Shown one piece after another: positions 8,171 through 16,818 of a DNA stretch of 39,781 bases (position 1 is the stretch's first letter; each line of letters begins with the position of its first letter). Location: contig JAAYDC010000025.1 in NCBI GenBank assembly GCA_012729455.1, forward strand, positions 1 through 39,781, in the 5' to 3' direction. A program made the position numbers and the translations under genes. The DNA comes from Chloroflexota bacterium (lineage in GTDB: Bacteria; Chloroflexota; Anaerolineae; UBA1429). Below the pieces are notes generated by a model. The model was given only the letters and a program-made list of their open reading frames with translations. It ran no database searches and was not told where the DNA came from.

Positions 8171-8200
8171 TCGACAAATTCACCATACTGGTTGTATGAT
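8171..8200 (+). promoter_or_regulatory. Possible promoter for the phosphofructokinase gene
   Basis: TCGACA (8171-8176), an 18-nt spacer and TATGAT (8195-8200), placed 30 nt before the ATG and just after the pseudogene stop. Confidence 0.4.
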
Positions 8201-8230
8201 CGGGCGTTGAAACATCTGAAGGAGGCACAT

Positions 8231-9430
8231 ATGGCAGCTGTTAAAGGGAATCTGGTCGTTGGACAATCGGGCGGGCCGACTGCCGTGATCAATAATAGCC
8301 TGGTGGGCGTCATCCACGAGGCGCTCGAATCTCCCCAGATCGAAGGCATCTATGGCATGGTGCACGGTATCCAGGGGCTGATGAATGAAGAGATGATCGA
8401 TCTGCGGCGCGAATCCGCCGAAACGCTCGAAATCCTGCGTGATACGCCGGCTTCAGCCCTTGGAACGGTGCGCTACCGCGTCAAGGACCAGGATTACGAG
8501 CGCCTGCTGGACGTCTTTATCAAGTACAACGTGCGCTACTTTATGTACATCGGCGGCAACGACTCGATGGATACCACCAACAAGATCGCCCAGCTGGCTG
8601 CCAGCCGCAACTATGAGATGTATGCCATCGGGGTGCCCAAGACAGTCGATAACGATCTGGCCGAGACCGACCATTGCCCCGGCTTTGGCAGCGCGGCGCG
8701 CTTTGTCGCGACAGCCATCCGCGATACCGGCGTCGATACCCTGGCGATGGGCGACAGCAGCCCGATCAAGTTCATGGAGATCATGGGACGCAACGCCGGC
8801 TGGCTGGTGGGCTCAACCGCCTTGGCCAAAGAGACCCCTGATGATCCGCCGCATCTGATCTACATGCCCGAACATGGCATTTCGGTTGATCAGATCGTCT
8901 CGGATGTCGACGAGGTTTACCGCCGCCTGGGCTATTGCGTGATGGCGATCTCAGAAGGCGCCAAGGATGACCAGGGCGAGGACCTGGGCTCTGGCAAAGG
9001 CGATGTGGATGCCTTTGGGCACGTGCTCAAGGGCGGTGTGGTCGAGTTTGTCGACGGATTAATCAAAGATCACCTCAAGCTGCGCACGCGCTATGACAAG
9101 CCCGGCTATCTGCAGCGCTCGTTCGCCAGTTTGCAGTCGCCGGTCGACCGCGAAGAGGCCTACCAGGTGGGGCGTAGAGCAGTGCGCGCTGCTACCGAGG
9201 GCAAGACGGGCATGATGGTCACAATCCAGCGTGCTCCCGGCGAGATCTACCAGAGCGAATACGGGTTGGCGCCTCTATCCAAGGTTGCCAACTATGAGCA
9301 TCTTGTGCCGGCCGAGTATATCAACGCGCAGGGCAACGGCGTCACGGAAGCCTTTATCCGTTATGCCCGGCCGCTCATCGGAGGACCGTTGATGCGTTAC
9401 GCGCGTCTGACCAAGTACCCGCTCAAGTAA
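8231..9430 (+). CDS. 6-phosphofructokinase, predicted PPi-dependent
   Basis: A 399-residue group-A phosphofructokinase that converts fructose 6-phosphate to fructose 1,6-bisphosphate. The N-terminus has the phosphate-donor loop VVGQSGGPTAVIN. The donor-specificity sites read GGNDS (108-112) and PKTVDND (136-142): Asp and Lys where ATP enzymes have Gly and Gly, the combination known for PPi-dependent, reversible enzymes. The substrate/catalytic motif MGRNAGWL is at 185-192. ATG 8231 follows GAAGGAGG at good spacing; an upstream in-frame extension into the pseudogene is rejected. It stands alone, convergent with the giant secreted-protein gene. PPi preference is predicted from two residues only. 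Confidence 0.92.
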   Translation: MAAVKGNLVVGQSGGPTAVINNSLVGVIHEALESPQIEGIYGMVHGIQGLMNEEMIDLRRESAETLEILRDTPASALGTVRYRVKDQDYERLLDVFIKYNVRYFMYIGGNDSMDTTNKIAQLAASRNYEMYAIGVPKTVDNDLAETDHCPGFGSAARFVATAIRDTGVDTLAMGDSSPIKFMEIMGRNAGWLVGSTALAKETPDDPPHLIYMPEHGISVDQIVSDVDEVYRRLGYCVMAISEGAKDDQGEDLGSGKGDVDAFGHVLKGGVVEFVDGLIKDHLKLRTRYDKPGYLQRSFASLQSPVDREEAYQVGRRAVRAATEGKTGMMVTIQRAPGEIYQSEYGLAPLSKVANYEHLVPAEYINAQGNGVTEAFIRYARPLIGGPLMRYARLTKYPLK

Positions 9431-9442
9431 GGAGATACCCTG

Positions 9443-9470
9443 ATGCACCGCCCAACGCTGGACGGTGCAT
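9443..9470. terminator. Hairpin between convergent genes, terminator-like
   Basis: ATGCACCG (9443-9450) and CGGTGCAT (9463-9470) form an 8-bp perfect stem just after the phosphofructokinase stop, and the stem reaches into the stop codon of the opposing gene. Neither strand has a T-run, so factor-independent termination is uncertain. Confidence 0.4.
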
Positions 9471-12400
9471 TAGGGGGTACGGTTCGCCTCGCCCGGACGC
9501 ACCTGGCACGGGAGGGCCACAGGGTCACTCAGCGCTACAGCACTTCCCCAATCGTTGCTCGAAACCGCCTTGACGGTTACCCGATGGCAAGCCAGGGCGC
9601 CTGCATCCCAACTATAGCTGCCGCTGGCAGCCAGATCCTCCGCTAGGGGTACCCACACGGCGCTGCCCTCCACCGCATAGTAAAGCCGCACGCGGCTTGA
9701 TACATTGCGCTGCTCGCTGGTTTGCCAGGTGATGTTCAGTGCAGCCGGATATAAGCCCGGCGCAACTGCGACCAGGATGTTGGGTGACTCGGGGTTGGCG
9801 ACCGCGATGGGCGTGTCGGTGATATCCGCCACCATCCCCAACTCACTGGTATGGATCAGGCGCAGCCAGAGCGCCGCGCTGTTGGGCAGGGCTCGCGTGT
9901 CAAAAGTATAGCTGCCGCTATCAGGCAGGTTGCCGGCAATGATCTGCCAGGTGGTGCCATCCTCGCTATAGAGCAGACTCACCTTTGCCAAAGGCATCTG
10001 CGGCGAACTCCAGCGCAGGGTGCGGTTGCCCCACCAGGTGCGCACATCGGGTTCGATGAGTGCTACCGCAGGGCGGTCACGCTGCGGATTTGCCAGGGTG
10101 ATCGGCGCGCTGATGTGTTGGGTAAAGACGCCGCGGTTATCGGCGCGGATGCGCACCAGATAAGTGCCATTGGTATGGCGAGTAGTATCCCACATATAGG
10201 AGCCCTGCGATTCGGCCTTGTTCTCGAGGGTGTCCCAGCTATGTCCGCCGTCAGCGCTCAGGTCGATGCGGATGCCCACTGAGCGCCCCAGCGGGTCATC
10301 GGTCTGCCAGGTGAGCTCATGCTGGCCGCGCCAGACCACCGCTTGATCTGGTAACTGGGTTTCCAGAAGCGGCGGGTTAGAGGGCAGCACCACCCCAGAG
10401 ATCACCAACCGCGGTGTCAGCTCGATGCTGGCAGGTAAAGTCGTAGCCAGCACGACTGCTACGGGCTGACCGACTGCGGTTAATCCCGGCGCAAGGATAG
10501 CCGGGCTGCCCAGCTCCCAGGTGAGCGCGCGAGCGCCATTCTGAGCGGTTACCAGCAGGGCATCCGGCAGCCAGGTATGGAGGGTGGCTGCTTGGAGGAT
10601 ACTTTCAGAGACGCCATCGCTGGCCGATAACTCCAGCAAGCCGGATGGCACATCTGTCGGAACCTGCCACCAGCTTTCGCCCTGGCTGGGCAAGTCCTCG
10701 CCCAGGCTAACCCACTCCTGGCTGAGATCCGATCGCCAGCGCAGACGGATGGCGACCGGCAGACCCTCCGGGTCGCACACCCGCCAGCTGATCGGCACCA
10801 GCTGTCCTGGCAGCAGGCGCTCCGGCACATGCAGCTCGGTGATGGGCGCCAGATTGAGCTGGTTGTTAATCGTCACCGGCAGAATGCTCTCCAGCGGTGC
10901 CAGATCAGGAGCCGAGACGGTCAGGCGCAGCTGATAGGCGCCATCTGCCAGCGCGTTGGTGTCCACCAGCAGCATACCGGTATCGCGTTCCGCTTCTGCG
11001 ACAACCAGCCAGGCATCATCCTGGGCGCTTTTAAGTGCCAACTCGACGCGGCGCTCGGACGGCGGACGCCCCTCGTAGCGCCACGTAATGGGCGTAATGC
11101 CGCGCAGCAACCCTGCAGCAGGAGGGTCACTCAGCTGTACCTGCAGTTCGGTGCTGCGGCCAATGATAAAAGTGCCCGAGGTGGTTCCGGCACTATTATT
11201 GGCGGTCGAGACTCTGGCCCTGATGCGATAGTTCTCGCCGGGAGGTAGATATGAGAGCAGCCAGCGATAGTTGCTGGTGTTGCGCAACCCTTCGGCCAAT
11301 GGTACCCAGGTAATGCCGGCATCGTCACTAAAGTACAGGTCGATAGAGTCCTGGATGGGGGTCAGGGCCGGCACGTTCCACAGCACCAGTACCTCGTTTT
11401 GCAGCGTGCGCCCTGCAATCGGCGAAAACAACCGGATACTGAGCGGGTTTTCGGGCGAGATGTGCAACCCTTCATGTGTCTCGGTGGTCACCCGGCCGTT
11501 ATCGCTGACGGCCTCAGCCTTTAGCGTACAGGTAAAGGGTGCACGGCCGGCGACATCCCAGATATACTCGCCATTAGCCGGCAATCTCTGGGCGATCGGT
11601 TTCCACTGGTCGCTGCCCTCCAGGGCATAGCTGAGGCGCACTTGCACGGCGCAAGCATCCGGGTTCCAGCTGCGCCAGGCGATTCGCACACCACTTTCGG
11701 TAACGGTGTCCGTGCTGGGGGCAAGCAGGCGCAGCAGGGGCTGTTCGGCGATGTTATCGACCGCCAACAACCCGCTGGTGGCGCTGGATTCAGCCAGGCC
11801 TGCGAGCGCCACCGCGCGCACACGCCCGAGCGATGAATCGGGCGTACGCGTCGAATCCCACCGGTAACACCCCGAGGGCTTTTCTCCGCTTACGATCGTT
11901 AACCAGGACGCGCCGTCATCGGGGCTGTACTCCAGGCGCACCTGCTCGGACGCCTCAGAGGATTCCCAGCAGACCGCGACTGTGCCGGCTAACGCGGCTG
12001 GGCCGCTCGGGCTGATGAGGCGGATGTCCAGCGCCTGGTTTTGCACGGTGATGGGGGTCTGCACCGTCACGAGCGGCTGGAGCGGTTCGCCGGAAACCAG
12101 AGTAAGGGTATAGGGGCCATCCAAGAGCGAGCGGGAATCCCACAACCAGCTACTGGCGATGCTGTTGGCAGCCGGGCGCGGCAGTTCCCAGCTGCCCGCG
12201 GTGCCCGATACGATCCACCGATAGGGAGAGCTATCTGGTGATATAGTGCTGAGCGTTACCTTATCGGAGAGGGGCTGATCCAGCGAGGTGTTCAGAACGG
12301 CAGTACCCGGCTGGTTGGCGACGATGAGTGTGGCACGCGCTGGATACGCAGATGGTTCTGCAGATGAAGCGGCCGCCCACAGTTGATGAGCACCGTTGGT

Positions 12401-14590
12401 CAATGTATGGCTATCGAGCTCGAACGTCCATCCCTCGGCGCTGGGTATGGCTTCGCCCAGCTTGGTCCAGCCCCCGTCGTCATTTGAAACATACAACGCC
12501 GGGCTGCTCTCCAGTGGGGCGTTGGCGCCGATGCGCACCGCGACAATACCGCTGATCGGTTCGCTGGGCAGGCCGATGAACTGAAGCCGCGGGATGCCAG
12601 AGGTGAGGATATCGATCGTCGCATCACTGGTGGTGGTGCCGGCCAGTCCAGCACGATCGTAGGCCTGTGCGCGGATGTGCCAACCCGTGCCAAGCCAGGT
12701 ACTGTTGACGGGTACCTGGATACGCCACTTGTCTGCCAGCGTGCTTGTGCCCAGGAACCTGACGGCATGCTCGGCCAAGCCGGGCTGATCCTCGCGAACC
12801 AGGTAGAAATCCACATAGCTGACGGGTTCGGCACTGGCCGTGATCAGGGTGCGCACTTCGAGCAGTTCACCCACTGTGATGGCACTGCGGAATGGCAGCA
12901 AGCTCACCTGAGGGGGCTGCTCATGCGCTACCTGTACTACGATGCCGGGTGTGGTCGCCAGGTCCGGCTGAGTGCCAGCCATGGCGGCGATGAGGTAATA
13001 GCTGCCGCTTGCGATGGAGTCCCAATCGATCAGCAGGCGCTGGCGATAGACCCCGGCGGCGCGCGGCTGACCGAGCGTCTGGCGCCCCAGATAATGTATG
13101 TCGCTGTTCGTGCAGCGTACCAGCCTCTCGCGGCAGGTCAGAGGCTGGACATACAGGTCGATCTGCTGGCCCCCTAGTTCGGCATCGACCAGGGTATAGA
13201 TAATCGGCATCCCATTCAGATCGGCAGGATAGTATAGCTGCACCGGCACCTGATCGGTTGGCAGCAGCGTGAACTCGCCGCTGCAGGCTTCTGCCTGGCG
13301 GTCGTCGCTGGCAGTTGCCAGGGCACACACCCGCGCTAAAACAGGTGTGCTCAGCTCGGAGCCCAGCAGGGTGCTCCAGCCGTCACGGCCATCGGCATCG
13401 GTGCCTGCAGGTTGGTAGATACGCTGCTCGGAGGCATCCGTATATTCGAGGCGAAAACTGATCCGCAAAATCTCGGTGGCTGGCAGGTTAGTCTGTGCAT
13501 GCACAGTGTGGGGCGCACGATAGACCTCGCCGGCGGTGATGCCGTTGATGGCGAGCTGCAGGGGCTGGTGTTCGCCCGGCAGATAGTAGAGCGCCGTGCC
13601 CTCCTCGCCCGTGGCACTGAAAGCCAGGTGTAGCTGGCCGCGGCTGCCCACTGCCAGCGTGACGTGCTCGACAACTCCGGTTGCCGTCAAGACCTGTTGG
13701 CTGGCGGTACGATCGATACTGTTTTGCAGGATGATGCGTGCGCCATCAGCCCAAGCCAACCAGGCGCTGCCATCGGTATCGGCAGCCAGGGCGAGCGGTG
13801 ATGCCGCCTTATGCTCCTCCAGCACGATGACATCCTCTTCCCAGTTGGCGCTGTTGCGGTATATGAGGCTATCGCCTACGCGATAGAGCACATGCAGCAC
13901 TCCGCCCTGTGCATCGGCTAACAACGGCGAACCGTCAGCAGCAATCCGCAGAGGCATTGCATCGGGCATCAGCTCCAGGACATAGATGCCCGCCAGGGAG
14001 GCATCTGCGCTGGTCTGTTCCCAAACGAGGTAGCCGGCATCCGCCGAAAGCTGCAGGTTGCGGACTTCTCCGCCCAGTCGGCGAATTTGTGGTGCGCCCG
14101 CGGGCAGAGTATAGGTCAGCGTGGTGCCGTCGGCCCAGGCGCTCACCAGCTCGGCAGAAGGGTTCAGTGCCCAGCGCGCGCCGGCGATCAGTTCGTAAGA
14201 ACGGCGTGCTCCCTGCGGTAAATCGAGCGACTGCACGAATGCAGTACCATCGCGAGCGGCTTGCCACTCCAGGCGGTCGCGGCTGAGCATGGGTGCGAGG
14301 TTAGTGGCGATCTCGCCTTCGCTGGTAAAGACTTTGCCCGGCAGGAGGCTGGGGCTGGCAACGTGCAGGACACCTTCCTGGTGCCAGGCCAGGCTTACCA
14401 TACCGTATGGATCAACCTCCAGTGCAAAGGGAGTGCCAGGGGTGATGGCATCGCTCACCAACAATGGCGGGGTGAGCGCCGGCTGTTGAGCCCGCGCTTT
14501 AAGCGGCCAAGCCAAGCCGGCTGTCAGAGCCAGCAGCACGGCACACAGCGCGCAGCACCTCCAGTGGTGCCTCAAGTCAATGGTCGGCAC
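9470..14590 (-). CDS. Giant secreted protein with tandem Ig/FN3-like beta-sandwich modules
   Basis: A 1706-residue exported protein. Residues 1 to about 34 form a Sec-type signal peptide (Arg-rich start, hydrophobic LCAVLLALTAGLAWPL, cleavage probably after ARA). Residues about 40-350 are beta-rich with repeated short strands, possibly a propeller. From about 650 to the end, modules of roughly 95-100 residues recur, each with a V-x-L-x-Y-S strand, D-G-G/W-x-x-I-A and a closing [GS]-x-Y-x-W-D-[ST]; the closing motif falls near 816, 913, 1011, 1108, 1205, 1306, 1466, 1561 and 1658. No sorting signal or C-terminal membrane anchor is seen. It starts at GTG with AAGGA about 8 nt upstream, 10 nt after the TPR/LysM gene. 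A cell-surface or matrix role is likely; no enzymatic motif was found. Confidence 0.75.
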   Translation of the reverse strand: MPTIDLRHHWRCCALCAVLLALTAGLAWPLKARAQQPALTPPLLVSDAITPGTPFALEVDPYGMVSLAWHQEGVLHVASPSLLPGKVFTSEGEIATNLAPMLSRDRLEWQAARDGTAFVQSLDLPQGARRSYELIAGARWALNPSAELVSAWADGTTLTYTLPAGAPQIRRLGGEVRNLQLSADAGYLVWEQTSADASLAGIYVLELMPDAMPLRIAADGSPLLADAQGGVLHVLYRVGDSLIYRNSANWEEDVIVLEEHKAASPLALAADTDGSAWLAWADGARIILQNSIDRTASQQVLTATGVVEHVTLAVGSRGQLHLAFSATGEEGTALYYLPGEHQPLQLAINGITAGEVYRAPHTVHAQTNLPATEILRISFRLEYTDASEQRIYQPAGTDADGRDGWSTLLGSELSTPVLARVCALATASDDRQAEACSGEFTLLPTDQVPVQLYYPADLNGMPIIYTLVDAELGGQQIDLYVQPLTCRERLVRCTNSDIHYLGRQTLGQPRAAGVYRQRLLIDWDSIASGSYYLIAAMAGTQPDLATTPGIVVQVAHEQPPQVSLLPFRSAITVGELLEVRTLITASAEPVSYVDFYLVREDQPGLAEHAVRFLGTSTLADKWRIQVPVNSTWLGTGWHIRAQAYDRAGLAGTTTSDATIDILTSGIPRLQFIGLPSEPISGIVAVRIGANAPLESSPALYVSNDDGGWTKLGEAIPSAEGWTFELDSHTLTNGAHQLWAAASSAEPSAYPARATLIVANQPGTAVLNTSLDQPLSDKVTLSTISPDSSPYRWIVSGTAGSWELPRPAANSIASSWLWDSRSLLDGPYTLTLVSGEPLQPLVTVQTPITVQNQALDIRLISPSGPAALAGTVAVCWESSEASEQVRLEYSPDDGASWLTIVSGEKPSGCYRWDSTRTPDSSLGRVRAVALAGLAESSATSGLLAVDNIAEQPLLRLLAPSTDTVTESGVRIAWRSWNPDACAVQVRLSYALEGSDQWKPIAQRLPANGEYIWDVAGRAPFTCTLKAEAVSDNGRVTTETHEGLHISPENPLSIRLFSPIAGRTLQNEVLVLWNVPALTPIQDSIDLYFSDDAGITWVPLAEGLRNTSNYRWLLSYLPPGENYRIRARVSTANNSAGTTSGTFIIGRSTELQVQLSDPPAAGLLRGITPITWRYEGRPPSERRVELALKSAQDDAWLVVAEAERDTGMLLVDTNALADGAYQLRLTVSAPDLAPLESILPVTINNQLNLAPITELHVPERLLPGQLVPISWRVCDPEGLPVAIRLRWRSDLSQEWVSLGEDLPSQGESWWQVPTDVPSGLLELSASDGVSESILQAATLHTWLPDALLVTAQNGARALTWELGSPAILAPGLTAVGQPVAVVLATTLPASIELTPRLVISGVVLPSNPPLLETQLPDQAVVWRGQHELTWQTDDPLGRSVGIRIDLSADGGHSWDTLENKAESQGSYMWDTTRHTNGTYLVRIRADNRGVFTQHISAPITLANPQRDRPAVALIEPDVRTWWGNRTLRWSSPQMPLAKVSLLYSEDGTTWQIIAGNLPDSGSYTFDTRALPNSAALWLRLIHTSELGMVADITDTPIAVANPESPNILVAVAPGLYPAALNITWQTSEQRNVSSRVRLYYAVEGSAVWVPLAEDLAASGSYSWDAGALACHRVTVKAVSSNDWGSAVALSDPVALPCQVRPGEANRTP

Positions 14591-14600
14591 GGCGATGTCC

Positions 14601-16103
14601 TTATTCGTCGGGAATCACGAGCACCTGACCGATAAAGAGGGTATTGCGATCCTCTAGTTTGTTCAGCTGGATAAGGTCTTCTTCCGAGACGCCATAGATG
14701 CCGGCGATCTCGCGGATGGTCTGATTACGTGTAACGACATGCTGACGCTGCCCCGGCACTGACATGGGGGAGGGCGTCGCCGCGATGGTGGCAGTAGCGA
14801 CCGGTGCCGGAGGTGCAGCCGCCAACTGGTCGACGCGCTGTCTGATCACGCCCCTCAGATTGCCAAATGGGCCCAAGCTGCTGCCTGCCAGGTCATAGGC
14901 AGTCCGGGCGCCCTCGACGTCGCCGCGCAACTCAAACACCTGTGCGCGCAGCAGCTGGATAATCCCCCAGCCAGGTTCGAGCGTCAACGCCTGGTTATAG
15001 AGCGCGCTGGCGCGGTCGAGCTTTGCGCGCGAGGCTTCGATGATCCCCAATCCGCAATAGGCCTGCGCCGAGTGCGCATCCAGGATGCGCGCCGCCAGGA
15101 AGGCATCCTCGGCAGCAGCACTGTCGTTTTGTACGAGGGCCAGTGTTCCTGCCACCAGCGCGCTTTGCAGGTTGCCGGCCGGATCGGCGGCGGCGACCGC
15201 ATCGGCCGCCAGGTCGGCGCGGTTGGCATACAGGAGTGCCAGGGCATAGTTGGCAGCCAACTGGCTCTGTACGGCGGGTTGCAGCTGGGATACCTGGGCG
15301 ACCTGGAAAAAGCTGGCGGCGTAAAGCGGCTGATTGCCCGCCAACGTGGCAAAGCCGAGCGCTGCCGGCACGATCACCTGTTTGGCGGTTGCCACGGCAG
15401 GTCCTTCGCTGGTGAGGCTGTTTTCGGCCAGGGCCAGGGTGGTATCGCTGACCAGGAGCATCATCAGCGCCGAGGGCTCCAGGCTGGAGGCCGCCAGACG
15501 CGCCCCCAGCGAGGTGACATAATATTTGGTGTGACGCAGCTCGGAACCCTCTTCGGCGCCCCAGATGATCACGCAGGCTTGCATGCGCTGCGCTACGTGG
15601 CGGGCGGCTTTTACAGTGCTCAAGGAAGTGACCTGGCGTGTCTCGATGAGCCCATCCAGGCCAGCCAGGGACACTTGCTGACGGATGGTCTCTTCGATGG
15701 TGCGTGCTACTGCCAGTGCCTGGGCGCTATCGCCGGCGGGGGCGATGACAATGCCGAGTTTGCCTTCTTCAAAGGGAGTCCAAAGGGTACCACTGGTGAG
15801 GAGCCGGGCATCTGCACGCCACAGCCGTCCGGCATAGATAATGCCGCCGAGGTTCACTAGCAGCGCCACAACCGCCAGAATGCGAAAGAGCACACGCGGA
15901 GGCCGCAACAGCAGCCAGACGGCTGCCACTGCCGCGGCGGCCATCAGCAGATAGGTACCGGCCAGCTTGGCCATCGGCAGGTAAAAGAACGAGACGCCGC
16001 GCGTCAGCAAGCCAACCCAATACAGCACCGGGCTGAAAAGGGCGACTATGCTCAACGAAAAGGCTTGAGCGATCTGGCAGTTTTCACGTTCAGAATCCGA
16101 CAC
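14601..16103 (-). CDS. Membrane protein with TPR-like region and C-terminal LysM domain
   Basis: A 500-residue protein. Hydrophobic helices lie at about 18-33, 47-66 and 70-95. A middle region resembles a substrate-binding/CHAT-like fold of unknown role (KLGIVIAPAGDSAQALAVARTIEE is split over two strands). TPR-like helices occupy about 260-420 (NYALALLYANRADLAADAV; AQAYCGLGIIEASRAKLDRA), followed by a Pro/Ala/Thr linker. A LysM domain ends the protein: HVVTRNQTIREIAGIYGVSEEDL and, after a short gap, GQVLVIPDE. LysM modules bind peptidoglycan-type glycans. The GTG start at 16103 lacks a clear Shine-Dalgarno site, so the exact start is uncertain. It is co-directional with the giant secreted protein, 10 nt apart, suggesting one transcript and a shared envelope function. 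Confidence 0.72.
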   Translation of the reverse strand: MSDSERENCQIAQAFSLSIVALFSPVLYWVGLLTRGVSFFYLPMAKLAGTYLLMAAAAVAAVWLLLRPPRVLFRILAVVALLVNLGGIIYAGRLWRADARLLTSGTLWTPFEEGKLGIVIAPAGDSAQALAVARTIEETIRQQVSLAGLDGLIETRQVTSLSTVKAARHVAQRMQACVIIWGAEEGSELRHTKYYVTSLGARLAASSLEPSALMMLLVSDTTLALAENSLTSEGPAVATAKQVIVPAALGFATLAGNQPLYAASFFQVAQVSQLQPAVQSQLAANYALALLYANRADLAADAVAAADPAGNLQSALVAGTLALVQNDSAAAEDAFLAARILDAHSAQAYCGLGIIEASRAKLDRASALYNQALTLEPGWGIIQLLRAQVFELRGDVEGARTAYDLAGSSLGPFGNLRGVIRQRVDQLAAAPPAPVATATIAATPSPMSVPGQRQHVVTRNQTIREIAGIYGVSEEDLIQLNKLEDRNTLFIGQVLVIPDE

Positions 16104-16169
16104 GAGCGACTGTATTCCGATCAGATGATAATGTCATTGTATCCAAGAGCGCCACAGATGAAAAACCAG

Positions 16170-16198
16170 TTTACACCGCCGACAAAATCGGTTACAAT
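16170..16198 (+). promoter_or_regulatory. Predicted sigma-70 promoter for tatA
   Basis: TTTACA (16170-16175), a 17-nt spacer and TACAAT (16193-16198). The tatA ATG is about 90 nt downstream. The stretch 16104-16286 between the divergent LysM-protein gene and tatA holds no other gene. Confidence 0.6.
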
Positions 16199-16286
16199 AC
16201 ATAATGGATTCAGCGTAGCTGGAGTATTTGACGAACGCTCTCTGCAACGTAAAATTTACATACCAAGGAATCTGGAGGATACTGGC

Positions 16287-16520
16287 ATGCCGTTTCGTAT
16301 TGGTCCACTCGAACTGGTAATTATTCTATTGATCGTAATCGCCATCTTTGGCGCCGGCAAGTTGGCCAGCGTCGGTGGATCGGTGGGCAAGGCGGTCAAG
16401 GATTTCCGCACCGCCGTCAAAGATCCCGAAAGGCCTGCCCCGCAGCCGGATAGCACGGTGCCGCCGGTTGAGCCCCCGCCAGCCCCGAAAGACGACACAC
16501 CGTCCGGCCCCGTTGCCTGA
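16287..16520 (+). CDS. tatA: Sec-independent protein translocase TatA/E
   Basis: A 77-residue TatA-type protein: a short N-terminus with GPLEL, one membrane helix (VIILLIVIAIFG), the FGAGKL hinge, then an amphipathic helix (GGSVGKAVKDFRTAV) and an acidic, Pro-rich tail. TatA oligomers help carry folded proteins through the membrane with TatC. The FG at the helix-hinge boundary is intact; Ala replaces the Pro often found after K-L. GGAGG lies upstream of ATG 16287; the frame is open further up but non-coding in look. No tatC is in the window. The next gene is a small TatA-like ORF. Confidence 0.9.
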   Translation: MPFRIGPLELVIILLIVIAIFGAGKLASVGGSVGKAVKDFRTAVKDPERPAPQPDSTVPPVEPPPAPKDDTPSGPVA

Positions 16521-16544
16521 GTCAGTTAGTGCAGGATCCTGCCC

Positions 16545-16709
16545 ATGGGCTTTATGGATCCGCTGGATGTTGCGCTGGTGCTGATCGTGGGCATGATTGT
16601 GATCGGCCTGGTGCGCACACCGCATTTTGGGGCTTCTTTTTGGAGCCTGCCCCAGCGCAAGCGGCCTTCTGCGCCCCCGATAGCGGACCAGGCTGACCAG
16701 GGTGTCTAG
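16545..16709 (+). CDS. 54-residue single-pass membrane protein, possible divergent TatA/TatB paralogue
   Basis: A small ORF 24 nt after tatA, with AGGAT 7-8 nt before ATG 16545. It has one hydrophobic helix (VALVLIVGMIVIGLV) followed by a basic, Pro-containing tail (SLPQRKRPSAPP). Aligned without gaps to the upstream TatA, PLDVALVLIVGMIVIG matches PLELVIILLIVIAIFG, keeping the Pro-Leu-acid start and the Gly at the hinge. Ile replaces the hallmark Phe of FG, and the amphipathic helix is short. It may be a degenerate second TatA/TatB or an unrelated mini-protein; expression is unproven. A terminator follows at 16771. Confidence 0.55.
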   Translation: MGFMDPLDVALVLIVGMIVIGLVRTPHFGASFWSLPQRKRPSAPPIADQADQGV

Positions 16710-16770
16710 GCGCTGCAGGCTCAAGCCTGCTTCGCCGCCTGGTACCCCTGAACCTGAATAGCTAACCGAG

Positions 16771-16803
16771 CCGGCAGCGTCGCAACACGCTGCCGGTTTG
16801 TCT
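16771..16803 (+). terminator. Rho-independent terminator of the tatA unit
   Basis: A perfect 10-bp stem, CCGGCAGCGT (16771-16780) with ACGCTGCCGG (16787-16796), closes a 6-nt loop and is followed by TTTGTCTT. It ends 16 nt before the next start codon. Confidence 0.7.
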
Positions 16804-16818
16804 TCACAGGAGCAGGCC

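Noticed and set aside
9443-9646. A small plus-strand ORF just after the phosphofructokinase gene
   Set aside because: It begins inside the hairpin and lies antisense to the strongly patterned C-terminal module of the giant secreted protein.
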